From contig NZ_CP012669.1 in the NCBI RefSeq assembly GCF_001281485.1, positions 2,573,501 to 2,637,500 of the forward strand: DNA of 64,000 nucleotides, given 5' to 3'. Positions within the stretch are counted from its first letter, which is position 1; every line of letters starts with the position of its first letter. The position numbers and the translations under genes are program-made. Positions 44,930 through 53,412 of this stretch are shown here, one piece after another. The notes beneath the pieces are model-generated. The model worked only from the letters and a program-made list of their open reading frames with translations. It made no database searches and had not been told where the DNA came from. Origin of the DNA: Altererythrobacter epoxidivorans. GTDB taxonomy: Bacteria; Pseudomonadota; Alphaproteobacteria; Sphingomonadales; Sphingomonadaceae.

Positions 44930-46155
44930 GATGCGGCGTCCTGCTGGCCGGGCCGATCTTCTGGAAGGACGGCATCGCCCTCTACCATCGGCTGCAGCCC
45001 GCGCGAGATGACCCGCAGGGCGTTGCCGCCCATCGCCGCGCGAATCTCGTCCGCGGTGAAACCTTCGTCCATCAGCGCCTGCGTCACCTGGACCAGCTGC
45101 GACGTGTCGAACCTCACGGTGGTAGCACCATCGTAATCGCTGCCGAGCGCGACGGTTTCTATGCCGACGAGGTCGCGAATATGCTTCATCGCCTTGGCCG
45201 TGGCGCGCGGGTCGGTCGAGCAGACAGCGCCCTCCCAATAGCCGACACCGATGACGCCGCCGGTCCGTGCGACACCGCGAATTTCATCGTCGGTGAGGTT
45301 GCGGTTGACCTTGCAGGTCGCCTGCACTCCGCCGTGGCTGGAGACGACGGGGCGCCGCGCCATTGCCAGGATTTCGGCAACGCACTGGTGGCTGCAATGG
45401 GCGATATCGACGATCATGCCCTTGCGCTCCATCCGCCGCACCGCCTCGCGGCCCATCTCGGTCAGGCCCGATTTCTTCTCGCCATGCATCGACCCGGCCA
45501 GCGCATTGTCGAAGAAGTGGGTGAAGCCGGCCATGCGGAAACCGTGTTCGTAAAGCGCATCGAGATTGTCGATGTCGCCTTCGAGATCGTGCAGCCCCTC
45601 TACGCTCAGCAGCGCGCCGACATATTGCGGCCCCTTGACCTTGCGCTGGCCCAGCAGTCCGTCCACATCGGCGGAACTGCGCACGCCGATCAGCTCGCCG
45701 CCCGATTCCCCCTCTGCCTTGGCCAGTTTCTGCGCGTGCCAGACGGAACGCTGCAGCAGCGAATGCCAGGTCTTGATCGGCTGCATCTGCGCGATGGTGA
45801 GCAGGGTGATGTTGTCGCTCTCGGCGCTGTTCGAATCGTAGTTCTGGTTCTTGGGCGTCTTGGTCACGCTGGAAAATACCTGCAGCGCGACGTTGCCCTG
45901 CTGCAGGCGCGGCAGGTCCATGTGGCCGCGCGATCCGGCCTGCGTCACGTCGCGGTTCCACATCAGCGTGTCGGAGTGGAGGTCGATAATGGTCAGCGTT
46001 GCGTGCAGCGCCTTGGCCTCGTCGCTTACCTCGATCAGCGGCTGGCCATCGATCTTGTTCATCGATTCCTCAGCCCAGCGCGGGGCAAAGCCGAAGAAGA
46101 TCACTGCGCCCACGATGGCGAGCACCAGGATCGAACCGAAAATCTTGCGCATCAT
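44926..46155 (-). CDS. Membrane dipeptidase (peptidase family M19)
   Basis: 409-aa zinc dipeptidase. An N-terminal signal/anchor (KIFGSILVLAIVGAVIFFGF, about 4-23) places it outside the cytoplasm. Metal-site pieces in order are IIDLHSDTLMW (HxD), LLSVEGLHDLEGD (Glu), DIAHCSHQ, PVVSSHGGVQ and SDYDGATTV. The family hydrolyses D-amino-acid dipeptides and can take part in wall recycling. Two adjacent ATGs (46155 and 46152) follow GAGGGGG; the first overlaps the folA stop by four bases and is chosen. The stop overlaps ribF. Confidence 0.9.
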   Translation of the reverse strand: MMRKIFGSILVLAIVGAVIFFGFAPRWAEESMNKIDGQPLIEVSDEAKALHATLTIIDLHSDTLMWNRDVTQAGSRGHMDLPRLQQGNVALQVFSSVTKTPKNQNYDSNSAESDNITLLTIAQMQPIKTWHSLLQRSVWHAQKLAKAEGESGGELIGVRSSADVDGLLGQRKVKGPQYVGALLSVEGLHDLEGDIDNLDALYEHGFRMAGFTHFFDNALAGSMHGEKKSGLTEMGREAVRRMERKGMIVDIAHCSHQCVAEILAMARRPVVSSHGGVQATCKVNRNLTDDEIRGVARTGGVIGVGYWEGAVCSTDPRATAKAMKHIRDLVGIETVALGSDYDGATTVRFDTSQLVQVTQALMDEGFTADEIRAAMGGNALRVISRGLQPMVEGDAVLPEDRPGQQDAAS

Positions 46156-46670
46156 TCCCCCTCGACCCGTTTGTAGGTCACGAAGCTGTAGGCGGGAAGG
46201 CCCTCTTGCGCCTCGCGATCCTCGCGCGCGGAAACTTCCCACTCGCTGCCCAGCGGCGGCATGAAAGTATCGCCGTCGAAATCGGCATGAACTTCGGTCA
46301 GCTCGATCCGCTCGGCATGATCCATGAAGACATCGTAGATGGCAGCCCCGCCGACGACCGCGATCCTGCCCGACGGGTTGTCGCACCGGGCGAGCGCGAT
46401 GGCTTCCTCGACCGACCGGACCACTTCGGCACCTTCGCTGTCCCAACGCTCGCGCCGCGTCAGGACGATGTGGCGACGACGAGGCAGCAGGCCGGGCAGG
46501 CTCTCGAAAGTCTTGCGCCCCATGATCATCGGCAGGCCCTGCTTGTCGGGGCCCATCGTCATCGCCTTGAAGTGCTTCAGGTCTGCGGGAAGGTGCCAGG
46601 GAAGCTGGCCGTTCTTGCCGATCGCTCCATTGGCGGCGCGCGCGTATATTAGGAAAAGGCCGGGTTCCAT
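46152..46670 (-). CDS. folA: Dihydrofolate reductase
   Basis: 172 aa. NADPH-dependent reduction of dihydrofolate. Family pattern: LIYARAANGAIGKNGQLPWH (cofactor strand and LPW), then LPADLKHFKAMT with the substrate-binding Asp, PMIMGRKTFESLPG and RIAVVGGAAIYDVFM. The C-terminal ELTEVHADFDGDTFMPP is characteristic. Length is typical of chromosomal DHFR. It is coupled to the dipeptidase gene (ATGA) and 16 bases after purK, within the minus-strand array. Thymidylate synthase, the usual neighbour in many bacteria, is not in the window. Confidence 0.95.
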   Translation of the reverse strand: MEPGLFLIYARAANGAIGKNGQLPWHLPADLKHFKAMTMGPDKQGLPMIMGRKTFESLPGLLPRRRHIVLTRRERWDSEGAEVVRSVEEAIALARCDNPSGRIAVVGGAAIYDVFMDHAERIELTEVHADFDGDTFMPPLGSEWEVSAREDREAQEGLPAYSFVTYKRVEGE

Positions 46671-46686
46671 CTGGCTTGCGCCCCGA

Positions 46687-47754
46687 TCAACCGGCTGCGT
46701 GGCCGACGCGGGTGACGTGGCCCATCTTGCGGCCCTCGCGCGCTTCCTTCTTGCCGTAGAGATGCAGGTGCGCCTCTCCGTCTTCGGCCAGGATCTCGTG
46801 CGCGGTCAGCGCATCCTCGCCCACGATATTGCGCATCTCGACATGGGCGAAGCGCGTCGCAGTCGAACCGAGTGGCAGGCCGCAAATGGCACGGACATGG
46901 TTCTCGAACTGGCTGGTTGCTGCACCCTCGATCGTCCAGTGGCCTGAATTGTGCACCCGCGGGGCCATTTCGTTGAACACCGGGCCGTTTGCGGTGGCGA
47001 AGAATTCGAGCGTCAGCACGCCGACATAGCGTAGCGCTTCGGCCACGCGCGCGGCAAGCTGGCGTGCTTCTTCTATCTGTGCCGATACGCTGGCGGATGG
47101 CGGATAGGTCGATGTCGCGAGCATGCCCTCTTCATGGACGTTGGCGGTCGAATCCCAGAAACGGACTTCGCCATCCGTGCCGCGTACGAGGATTACCGAA
47201 AATTCGGCCTCGAAATCGACCATGCTTTCATAGACGCAGGACTTGCCGGGGAAACGGACGCTGTCCGCATCGCGCAGCGAAGACACGCGCCACTGGCCCT
47301 TGCCGTCATAGCCGTCTCGCGCGGTCTTGAGGATGCCCGGCGCTCCGACGCGTTCGACAGCCTGCTTGAATTCGTCGTCCGAACCCACTGCCATATAGGC
47401 CGCGGGCCGCCCGCCCATGTCTTCGATGAAGCGCTTTTCCTTCACCCGGTCCTGCGCGGTTTCGAGCGCACGCGGATCGGGGGCGAGCATGCCTGCGGGG
47501 ATCATCTCGACCGCCGACAACGGGACATTCTCGAATTCCCAGGTCACGACATCGCACTTGGCAGCAAAGGCGGCGAGGGCGGGCTTGTCGCCCCAGCCGT
47601 TCTCGAAGAAGTCGTGACACAGGTCGGCAGCGACATTGTCGCCTGCGGGCGCGTATCCGATCACCTTGTAGCCGAGCTGGGCGGCGGCAACCGCCATCAT
47701 GCGTCCCAGTTGCCCTCCGCCAAGAATGCCGATGGTTGAGCCCGGTGCGATCAT
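46687..47754 (-). CDS. purK: N5-carboxyaminoimidazole ribonucleotide synthase
   Basis: 355-aa ATP-grasp enzyme of de novo purine synthesis, converting AIR with bicarbonate and ATP to N5-CAIR. The N-terminal GILGGGQLGRMMAVAAAQLG is the PurK signature. DVVTWEFENVPL, GILKTARDGYDGKGQW (Lys and P-loop-like turn) and FNEMAPRVHNSGHWTIEG (Mg and substrate site) complete the grasp fold. The ATG overlaps the purE stop by one base (TGATG). The purEK pair thus produces the substrate for PurC. Confidence 0.96.
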   Translation of the reverse strand: MIAPGSTIGILGGGQLGRMMAVAAAQLGYKVIGYAPAGDNVAADLCHDFFENGWGDKPALAAFAAKCDVVTWEFENVPLSAVEMIPAGMLAPDPRALETAQDRVKEKRFIEDMGGRPAAYMAVGSDDEFKQAVERVGAPGILKTARDGYDGKGQWRVSSLRDADSVRFPGKSCVYESMVDFEAEFSVILVRGTDGEVRFWDSTANVHEEGMLATSTYPPSASVSAQIEEARQLAARVAEALRYVGVLTLEFFATANGPVFNEMAPRVHNSGHWTIEGAATSQFENHVRAICGLPLGSTATRFAHVEMRNIVGEDALTAHEILAEDGEAHLHLYGKKEAREGRKMGHVTRVGHAAG

Positions 47755-48236
47755 CAGCCGTGGGGCCTTTCGTCGACGGCGGCGGTGCGCGAGGCGCGCC
47801 AGTCCTGCAGGCGGTCGGACAGGTCCTCGTCCTGCAAGGCAAGGATGGCAGCCGCCATCAGCCCTGCGTTCGTTGCGCCTGCTTCGCCAATGGCCAGCGT
47901 GCCCACGGGAATGCCGGCTGGCATCTGCACGATCGAAAGCAGGCTATCCATGCCCGAAAGCGCCTTCGACTGAACCGGCACGCCGAGGACCGGCAAATGC
48001 GTCATCGCCGCGATCATGCCGGGAAGGTGCGCCGCACCGCCGGCACCGGCAATGATCACATCGAACCCTTCGCCCTCTGCACCCTTGGCAAAGGCGCTCA
48101 TCCGGTCGGGAGTGCGGTGGGCGGAAACGATGCGCGCCTCGTGCTCGACTTCCAGTTCTTCCAGCACCTGCGCGGCGCACTGCATGGTGGGCCAGTCCGA
48201 CTGGCTCCCCATTACGATGGCTACCTTGCCCCCCAT
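47754..48236 (-). CDS. purE: N5-carboxyaminoimidazole ribonucleotide mutase
   Basis: About 160-aa class I PurE rearranging N5-CAIR to CAIR. The N-terminal [20 protein letters not shown] is the nucleotide loop. [13 protein letters not shown] holds the catalytic His, [19 protein letters not shown] lies in the octamer interface, and [20 protein letters not shown] is the second signature. ATG 48236 is preceded by AAGGA six bases away. A TTG at 48254 overlapping the gpmA stop by four bases is the alternative and would add 6 residues. Confidence 0.95.
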   Translation of the reverse strand: MGGKVAIVMGSQSDWPTMQCAAQVLEELEVEHEARIVSAHRTPDRMSAFAKGAEGEGFDVIIAGAGGAAHLPGMIAAMTHLPVLGVPVQSKALSGMDSLLSIVQMPAGIPVGTLAIGEAGATNAGLMAAAILALQDEDLSDRLQDWRASRTAAVDERPHG

Positions 48237-48250
48237 TGCCTTGTCCTTAC

Positions 48251-48949
48251 TCAACTGTCCTTGAGGTAATAGCGTTCGCCCGGCACCAGTCCGGAGACGC
48301 CGTCATTCTCGAAATCATATATGATCGGCTGGCCGGTGGGAATCTCCAGGCCGGTGATGTCGTCGTCCGAAATGCCCGACAGGTGCTTCACCAGTGCGCG
48401 CAGCGAATTGCCGTGGGCCGAAATCATCACGGTTTCGCCCGCATTGACGTATGGCAGGATGGTTTCCTGCCAATACGGAAGGACGCGCTCGATCGTCAGT
48501 TTCAGGCTTTCAGTCTGCGGCACGTCGATCCCGGCGTATCGCGGGTCGTCCGACAGGTCGAACTCGCTGCCCTTCTCGAGCTCGGGCGGCGGGACATCGA
48601 AACTGCGACGCCAGATGTGCACCTGCTCGTCGCCATGCTTGTCGCGGGTTTCCTGCTTGTTGAGACCGGTCAGGCCGCCATAGTGCCGCTCGTTGAGATG
48701 CCAGTCCTTGGTTTCGGGGATCCACAGCCGATTGCACTGGTGCAGCGCGAGGTGCAGAGTGCGGATCGCTCGGGTCTGGACCGAGGTGAAGGCGCGCGTC
48801 GGCAGGACGCCCTTTTCCTTCAACAAGACGCCAGCGGCCATCGCCTCTTCGACACCCTTGTCGGTCAGGTCGACGTCCCACCAGCCGGTGAAACGGTTTT
48901 CGAGGTTCCACTGGCTCTGGCCGTGGCGGACGAGAATGAGCTTGGGCAT
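48251..48949 (-). CDS. gpmA: 2,3-bisphosphoglycerate-dependent phosphoglycerate mutase
   Basis: 232 aa. [19 protein letters not shown] carries the phosphohistidine RHG motif. [20 protein letters not shown] and [17 protein letters not shown] are the GpmA-type blocks, with [19 protein letters not shown] near 120. [17 protein letters not shown] carries the second catalytic His. It interconverts 3- and 2-phosphoglycerate. It is the first gene of the array leading to purE and purK; a 33-base gap separates it from the small protein gene upstream. The promoter was not resolved. Confidence 0.96.
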   Translation of the reverse strand: MPKLILVRHGQSQWNLENRFTGWWDVDLTDKGVEEAMAAGVLLKEKGVLPTRAFTSVQTRAIRTLHLALHQCNRLWIPETKDWHLNERHYGGLTGLNKQETRDKHGDEQVHIWRRSFDVPPPELEKGSEFDLSDDPRYAGIDVPQTESLKLTIERVLPYWQETILPYVNAGETVMISAHGNSLRALVKHLSGISDDDITGLEIPTGQPIIYDFENDGVSGLVPGERYYLKDS

Positions 48950-48982
48950 ATTGGCTCCGGCAAATCCTAGGAGCGCGCTTCG

Positions 48983-49141
48983 TTAGCCATCGTCGCGCGG
49001 CTTGGAAAGAGCTTCTCCACCCGATTCGCCCGATTGCGTCTCCATCGCGCGTCCTTGCGCCTTCCTGCGGTGCAGGTTTTCGCGCAGTTTTGCCGCGAGC
49101 CGTTCTTCGCGCGACATTTTGTTGCCGTGATCTTCACCCAT
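48983..49141 (-). CDS. Small basic protein, 52 aa, unknown
   Basis: Not recognised beyond being a short charged protein. The helical core SREERLAAKLRENLHRRKAQ (residues 10-29) is basic and amphipathic. The C-terminal tail is Gly/Ser/Glu-rich. ATG 49141 has AAGG eight bases before it; a second ATG eight codons later is possible. Similar short proteins with the LAAKLRENLHRRK pattern occur in sphingomonads as far as I recall (not searched). It sits 33 bases before gpmA and may be the leading gene of that transcript. Confidence 0.6.
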   Translation of the reverse strand: MGEDHGNKMSREERLAAKLRENLHRRKAQGRAMETQSGESGGEALSKPRDDG

Positions 49142-49245
49142 GCGAAACGCCTTGGAACTATTACGCCCGTCGCTCAAGTGTTGCTTGACATTGCGGGCGA
49201 GCATGACGATAGGCGCGCCACCTCGACCGCCACGTCGATACAGGC

Positions 49246-49320
49246 GCTGCTGTAGCTCAGTGGTAGAGCGCACCCTTGGTAAGGGTGAGGTCGGGAGTTC
49301 AATCCTCCCCAGCAGCACCA
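49246..49320 (+). tRNA. tRNA-Thr (GGT anticodon)
   Basis: 75-nt cloverleaf. The acceptor arms GCTGCTG and CAGCAGC pair fully, followed by A and encoded CCA. The D-arm has GCTCAGTGGTAGAGC. The anticodon stem CACCC/GGGTG encloses loop TTGGTAA, giving anticodon GGT (49278-49280), read as Thr for ACC and ACU codons. The T-arm contains GGGAGTTCAATCCTCCC. It lies between the small protein gene and mobA; no attachment-site duplication or integrase is seen nearby. Confidence 0.95.
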
Positions 49321-49380
49321 TTTCCCGCGAAATTCGACATACGCCGACAGGCGCGCCGCCCGTTCGGGTCGTGGCCCATC

Positions 49381-49893
49381 CTATTCCGGCAGGTCTTCGG
49401 GCCTGTTGATGTTGAGGAGGGGCGGATCGAACCGGACCAGCCGCGCATCGACGAGCCCCGCAAAGTCGAACAGCTTCCGTCCGCCCTGCGCGAGAAATTC
49501 GTCCAGTGTCCCTGCAAGTTCGACCGGCCAGAGGCCGACGACCGACTGGCTCTGGACGATCGCAGCGCCATCCCCCGCCATCGCCCTGGCGAGGTCGGCG
49601 GGAATGTTGGGAATGTCGCAGGCCACGCTCAGCACCCGATCGTATTCGTTCGCTGCCGCATAATGAAGAGCCGCATTGATGCCGCCGAGCGGCCCCATGT
49701 CGGCTCCCGGCCGGTCGGGGATACAGGTGAATCCGGCTTCCTCGCGCCCGCAGACGACCAGCCCGTCGCATTGCGCGGAAAGTGCATCTGCGGCGAGGTC
49801 GATCAAACGCCAGCCGTTGTAGCGCGCATGCGCCTTGTCGCTGCCGAAACGGCGGGCCTGTCCTCCGGCCAAGATCGCACCCAGCAATGGCAT
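49381..49893 (-). CDS. mobA: Molybdenum cofactor guanylyltransferase
   Basis: About 170 aa. GTP-dependent enzyme converting molybdopterin-Mo to the guanine dinucleotide form. The nucleotide signature LGAILAGGQARRFGSDK (residues about 4-20) is complete, followed by GFTCIPDRPGADMGPLGG and LSVACDIPNIPADLARAM with the metal-binding Asp. The C-terminal LNINRPEDL is the family end. ATG 49893 places the first strand at the start; an upstream ATG at 49941 would add 16 residues. No other Mo-cofactor gene lies in the window. Confidence 0.88.
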   Translation of the reverse strand: MPLLGAILAGGQARRFGSDKAHARYNGWRLIDLAADALSAQCDGLVVCGREEAGFTCIPDRPGADMGPLGGINAALHYAAANEYDRVLSVACDIPNIPADLARAMAGDGAAIVQSQSVVGLWPVELAGTLDEFLAQGGRKLFDFAGLVDARLVRFDPPLLNINRPEDLPE

Positions 49894-49989
49894 GCCGCCA
49901 CTGCTAGGCAGCACACGACCAAAGCGCCAGCCAATTCGCATCGCGATTTGGACTTGCAGGAATTAAGCGTCTTAGTCATGTAATACGCT

Positions 49990-50490
49990 ATGGACGAACA
50001 GGGCACCGCGGTGACAACCGCAAGCGACGAAGACGGGGCGCTGACGCCGCTCCACCCCAATCATATCAAGGCGCTGCGCGTCACCACCACGATTGCGGCC
50101 CTGCCGGTCGTCATCGCGGCGCTGATCGTGGAGGCCGCCGACGTCTTGCCACCGGCAGTGGTGGTCGGGCCCGTGGCGCTGGTCGCGCTGCTCGCCATCC
50201 TGCGCCTGCCGCTGCGCCGCCATCTCGCACGTGGTTACGCCATGAGCATTGACCGCCTGCGCGTCGTTCGCGGAATCTGGTTTCGTTCGGATACGATCGT
50301 ACCCTTCGGCAGGGTCCAGCACATCGACGTGAACCAGGGCCCGATCGAGCGGTTCTTCGGCATCGCCACCCTTACGCTCCACACCGCCGGCACGCACAAT
50401 GCCTCGGTCAACCTGCCAGGGCTAGGCCACGAACTCGCAATGGAAATGCGCGAGGAAATCCGCAGCCACATCAAGCGCGAGACGCTGTGA
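49990..50490 (+). CDS. PH domain-containing membrane protein (YdbS-like)
   Basis: 166 aa. Two membrane helices (about 31-48 and 56-73) are followed by a bacterial PH (bPH2/YdbS) domain: SIDRLRVVRGIWFRSDTIVP with FGRVQHIDVNQGPIERFFG and LTLHTAGTHNASVNLPGL. In Bacillus the YdbS/YdbT pair is linked to quinol-dependent or antibiotic stress phenotypes, but no function is proven. The stop overlaps the next gene by four bases (GTGA), forming the usual two-gene pair. Confidence 0.88.
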   Translation: MDEQGTAVTTASDEDGALTPLHPNHIKALRVTTTIAALPVVIAALIVEAADVLPPAVVVGPVALVALLAILRLPLRRHLARGYAMSIDRLRVVRGIWFRSDTIVPFGRVQHIDVNQGPIERFFGIATLTLHTAGTHNASVNLPGLGHELAMEMREEIRSHIKRETL

Positions 50491-52034
50491 AACGCATATT
50501 CTCCATGCAGGATGGCGAGGCTCGCCGGACCGACCCCAAGAGCTTCGTCGTCCGCGGGGTGATGAGCCTGCGCAATGCGGTTTTCCCGATGGTCGCCGCG
50601 TTCTTCGCCATGCGCGACACAAGTTTCGGCCTGTTCACTGCCATCGTGGCGGGTGCCGCGGTGCTGTCGATCAGCAGCCTCATGTCCTATCTCGGCTGGA
50701 GGCGGTTCACCTATCGCGTGGGTGAAGAGGATATTCGCGTCGAACAGGGCATCGTCAGCCGGGCGGCACGCTCGGTCCCCTACGAACGGATCCAGGACGT
50801 CAGCCTGGAACAGGCGCTGATCCCGCGCCTGTTCGGCCTTGTCGAAGTGAAGTTCGAGACAGGATCGGGCGGCGGCGAGGACCTGAAGCTGTCTTATTTG
50901 CCCGAGGCGGAAGGCGAGCGGCTGCGCGAACTCGTGCGCGAGATCCACGCCGGCGAAACCGCTGCGATTCCGGCTGCTGCCGAAAGCGACATCGATGCCA
51001 GCGACCCGGTGCAGTCGGAAGCAGCGGGCAGCGAACCGGGCGAACCGCTGTTTGAAATGAAGCCGCCGCGCCTTCTGAAGTTCGGCATGTTCGAATTCTC
51101 GCTGGCGGTCGTCGCGGTGGTTTTCGGTATAACGCAGCAGCTCGATTTCCTGTTGCCGTTCGACATCTGGGATCTCGACGAATGGCAGGAACTGCTCGCC
51201 GGACCGGGCAACTGGCTTGCGGCCCTCGGGCCGATGGCGCAAGTGGTGGGTGCGGTGCTGGCCAGCATTTCACTGCTAGCGGTCGGAGTTGCCACCGGCA
51301 TCATCCGCACATTAACCCGTGAGTGGGGCTTCCTGCTGGAAAAGACGCCGCGCGGCTTCCGTCGCCGCCGCGGGCTGTTCACGAAGACCGACGTCGTGAT
51401 GCCGGTGCATCGGGTGCAGGCGCTCGAAATCGTGACCAAGATGATCCGCTACCGCTTCGGCTGGCGTGCGCTCAAGTTCGTCAGCCTCGCGCAGGATGCA
51501 GGCTCGTCGAGCCATGTCGTCGCGCCATTCGCCCAGGCAGAGGAAATTGCGCCGATCATCAGGGCGGCCGGGTTCGAGCCACCGGCCGATTCGCTCGACT
51601 GGCACCGCGCCAGCAAGCGTCACCGGTTCGACAGGATGGTGATAGAATCCACGCCCTTCGTTCTCGTGGCAATCGTGGTTGCAGTGGCCGCCCCGGTCGT
51701 GTGGTTCGGATTGCTCCCGCTGATTGGCGCGGCGCTTACGATCGTGGGCAATCTTTATGGCTGGCAGTTCCACAAGCACGCACTCGATGCGCGCCAGGTG
51801 CTGAGCTCGGACGGCTATCTGTCACCCTCGGTCAAGATCGCCTCGCGCGTGAAGCTGCATTCGGTAGAGATCGTGCAAGGGCCCATCGCGCAGCGGCGCG
51901 GCTATGCGACCGTGAACCTCGGGCTGGCGGGTGGCGCCTTTGCCATGTCAGGCGTGCCGCTGGAACGCGCGCGCCAGCTTCGCCGGTCGATCATGGAAAG
52001 TATCAGCGCGACCGATTTCTCGAAATTGGCCTAG
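50487..52034 (+). CDS. PH domain-containing membrane protein (YdbT-like)
   Basis: 515 aa, partner of the YdbS-like protein. It has three copies of a helix-pair plus bPH2 unit. The first has VRGVMSLRNAVFPMVAAFFA, then YRVGEEDIRVEQGIVSRAAR and VPYERIQDVSLEQALIPRLFG. The second and third repeat a LL-PFDIWDL-type hydrophobic stretch and FTKTDVVMPVHRVQALEIV. The linker at about 150-180 is acidic, Ala-rich and disordered. The start is GTG shared with the previous stop. The stop TAG shares CTAG with the stop of the convergent GNAT gene. Confidence 0.88.
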   Translation: MKRIFSMQDGEARRTDPKSFVVRGVMSLRNAVFPMVAAFFAMRDTSFGLFTAIVAGAAVLSISSLMSYLGWRRFTYRVGEEDIRVEQGIVSRAARSVPYERIQDVSLEQALIPRLFGLVEVKFETGSGGGEDLKLSYLPEAEGERLRELVREIHAGETAAIPAAAESDIDASDPVQSEAAGSEPGEPLFEMKPPRLLKFGMFEFSLAVVAVVFGITQQLDFLLPFDIWDLDEWQELLAGPGNWLAALGPMAQVVGAVLASISLLAVGVATGIIRTLTREWGFLLEKTPRGFRRRRGLFTKTDVVMPVHRVQALEIVTKMIRYRFGWRALKFVSLAQDAGSSSHVVAPFAQAEEIAPIIRAAGFEPPADSLDWHRASKRHRFDRMVIESTPFVLVAIVVAVAAPVVWFGLLPLIGAALTIVGNLYGWQFHKHALDARQVLSSDGYLSPSVKIASRVKLHSVEIVQGPIAQRRGYATVNLGLAGGAFAMSGVPLERARQLRRSIMESISATDFSKLA

Positions 52035-52351
52035 CCCGCCTTGAGGTCTTCCCAATGGGGATTTTCCTCGAACTTGGCGGCGACGTAGGAACATCGCGGC
52101 ACGATCAGGAATTCCTCGACCTTGGCGTCTTCTACCAGCCGGCGAACCAGATGCCCGGCAACCCCGCGGCCGCCGATTGCCCTCGGCACCACGGTATGGG
52201 TCGCGATGCGGACTTCCATGCCGTCGCGTGGGTCCCCCGGTTCCCATTCGAGATAGCCCGTCGTGCTCTCGTCCTTGATATGGGCGACGTACTTTCCGCC
52301 CTGGCCCTGGACATGATGGGTGATCGTCAGATCGAGATTGTCGGCAGTCAT
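52031..52351 (-). CDS. Small GNAT-fold acetyltransferase-like protein (YjdJ/COG2388 type)
   Basis: 106 aa, shorter than most GNAT enzymes (about 150). VAHIKDESTTGYLEWEPGD and ATHTVVPRAIGGRGVAGHLV form the beta4/P-loop segment, where GGRGVAGHLVRRL is the acetyl-CoA binding R-x-x-G-x-G/A. LIVPRCSYVAAKFEENPHW is the family end. ATG 52351 has AAGGAG nine bases upstream; an earlier start at 52384 is less likely. The small size places it in the yjdJ-type group whose substrates are unknown. Confidence 0.83.
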   Translation of the reverse strand: MTADNLDLTITHHVQGQGGKYVAHIKDESTTGYLEWEPGDPRDGMEVRIATHTVVPRAIGGRGVAGHLVRRLVEDAKVEEFLIVPRCSYVAAKFEENPHWEDLKAG

Positions 52352-52404
52352 CGCTAAAGCTCCTTCTTGCCAATCAATGGCCACGCATTAAGGCCGTTCC
52401 CCTG

Positions 52405-53412
52405 ATGAATTCGCAAAAACCATTCCTGTCCGACAACGCGGCCCCTGTCCACCCGAAGATCTGGGAGGCGATGCAGGCTGCCGACAGCGCCGACATACCC
52501 TATGACGGCGATGCCCTGAGCCAGGAACTCGACGCGCGTTTTTCCGACCTTTTCGGCAGGGAATGCGCGGCGATCTGGGTCGCGACCGGGACCGCAGCGA
52601 ACTGCCTCGGCCTTGCCACCTTGTGCCAGCCCCACGGCGGTGTCGTATGCCACGAGGAAGCGCATATCGAGGTGGACGAAGGCGGCGCGCCGGGCTTTTT
52701 TCTCCATGGCGCGAAACTCATGCTGGCAAGCGGCGAAGGCGCCAAGCTGACGCCTGATGACATCGCTGCGCTGGTCGATCCGATCCGCGACGACGTGCAC
52801 CAGGTCCAGCCGCATGCAATCGCGATCACCCAGGCGAGCGAATATGGCCTGTCGTATCGGAGGGCGGAGATCGACGCGATTACCGAACTTGCGAAGGCGC
52901 GCGGGCTGGGCATCCACATGGACGGGGCGCGGTTTGCCAATGCCGCGGCCTTCCTTGGCGGCAAGGCTGTCGAGGCTGCCGGACACGTCGATACTTTGAG
53001 CTTCGGCTGCATCAAGAATGGCGGGATGAGCGCAGAAGCGCTGGTGCTGTTCGATCCTGAGCAGGCGGCGCTCGTCAAATATCGCCGCAAGCGCGCCGGG
53101 CACCTTCAGTGCAAGGGGCGCTATCTCGCCGCGCAGGTCCTCGCGATGCTCGATGGCGATCTGTGGCTCGAAAATGCGCGCGCTGCCAATGCCGCTGCGG
53201 CCGAGATCGGTTCGGCGGCAGAGGCGCGATTGATGTATCCGGTAGAAGCGAACGAGGTTTTCATGCGGTTGAGCGCAGCAGAGCGTGAGGCTTTGCGGCA
53301 GCAAGGTTTCGACTTCTACGATTGGGGCGCCGACGCTGCACGGTTCGTCGCGGCGTGGAATACGAAAGCGGAAGATGCGGTCGCTCTGGGCAAGGCGATC
53401 GCCGGCCTATGA
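52405..53412 (+). CDS. ltaE: Low-specificity L-threonine aldolase (beta-eliminating lyase)
   Basis: 335-aa PLP enzyme splitting L-threonine to glycine and acetaldehyde. SDNAAPVHPKIWEAMQAAD is the N-terminal family block. IWVATGTAANCLGLATLCQP holds the phosphate loop, and GARFANAAAFLGG lies in the middle. The Schiff-base lysine is in SFGCIKNGGMSAEALVLF (about residue 204). The C-terminal small domain follows. It is divergent from the GNAT gene, and its stop overlaps the EamA transporter start by four bases, so glycine/threonine metabolism and transport may be co-expressed. Confidence 0.9.
   Translation: MNSQKPFLSDNAAPVHPKIWEAMQAADSADIPYDGDALSQELDARFSDLFGRECAAIWVATGTAANCLGLATLCQPHGGVVCHEEAHIEVDEGGAPGFFLHGAKLMLASGEGAKLTPDDIAALVDPIRDDVHQVQPHAIAITQASEYGLSYRRAEIDAITELAKARGLGIHMDGARFANAAAFLGGKAVEAAGHVDTLSFGCIKNGGMSAEALVLFDPEQAALVKYRRKRAGHLQCKGRYLAAQVLAMLDGDLWLENARAANAAAAEIGSAAEARLMYPVEANEVFMRLSAAEREALRQQGFDFYDWGADAARFVAAWNTKAEDAVALGKAIAGL

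Noticed and set aside
49246..49320. tRNA-Thr as integration site of a mobile element
   Set aside because: No integrase, no repeated 3' tRNA end and no change in gene character on either side.
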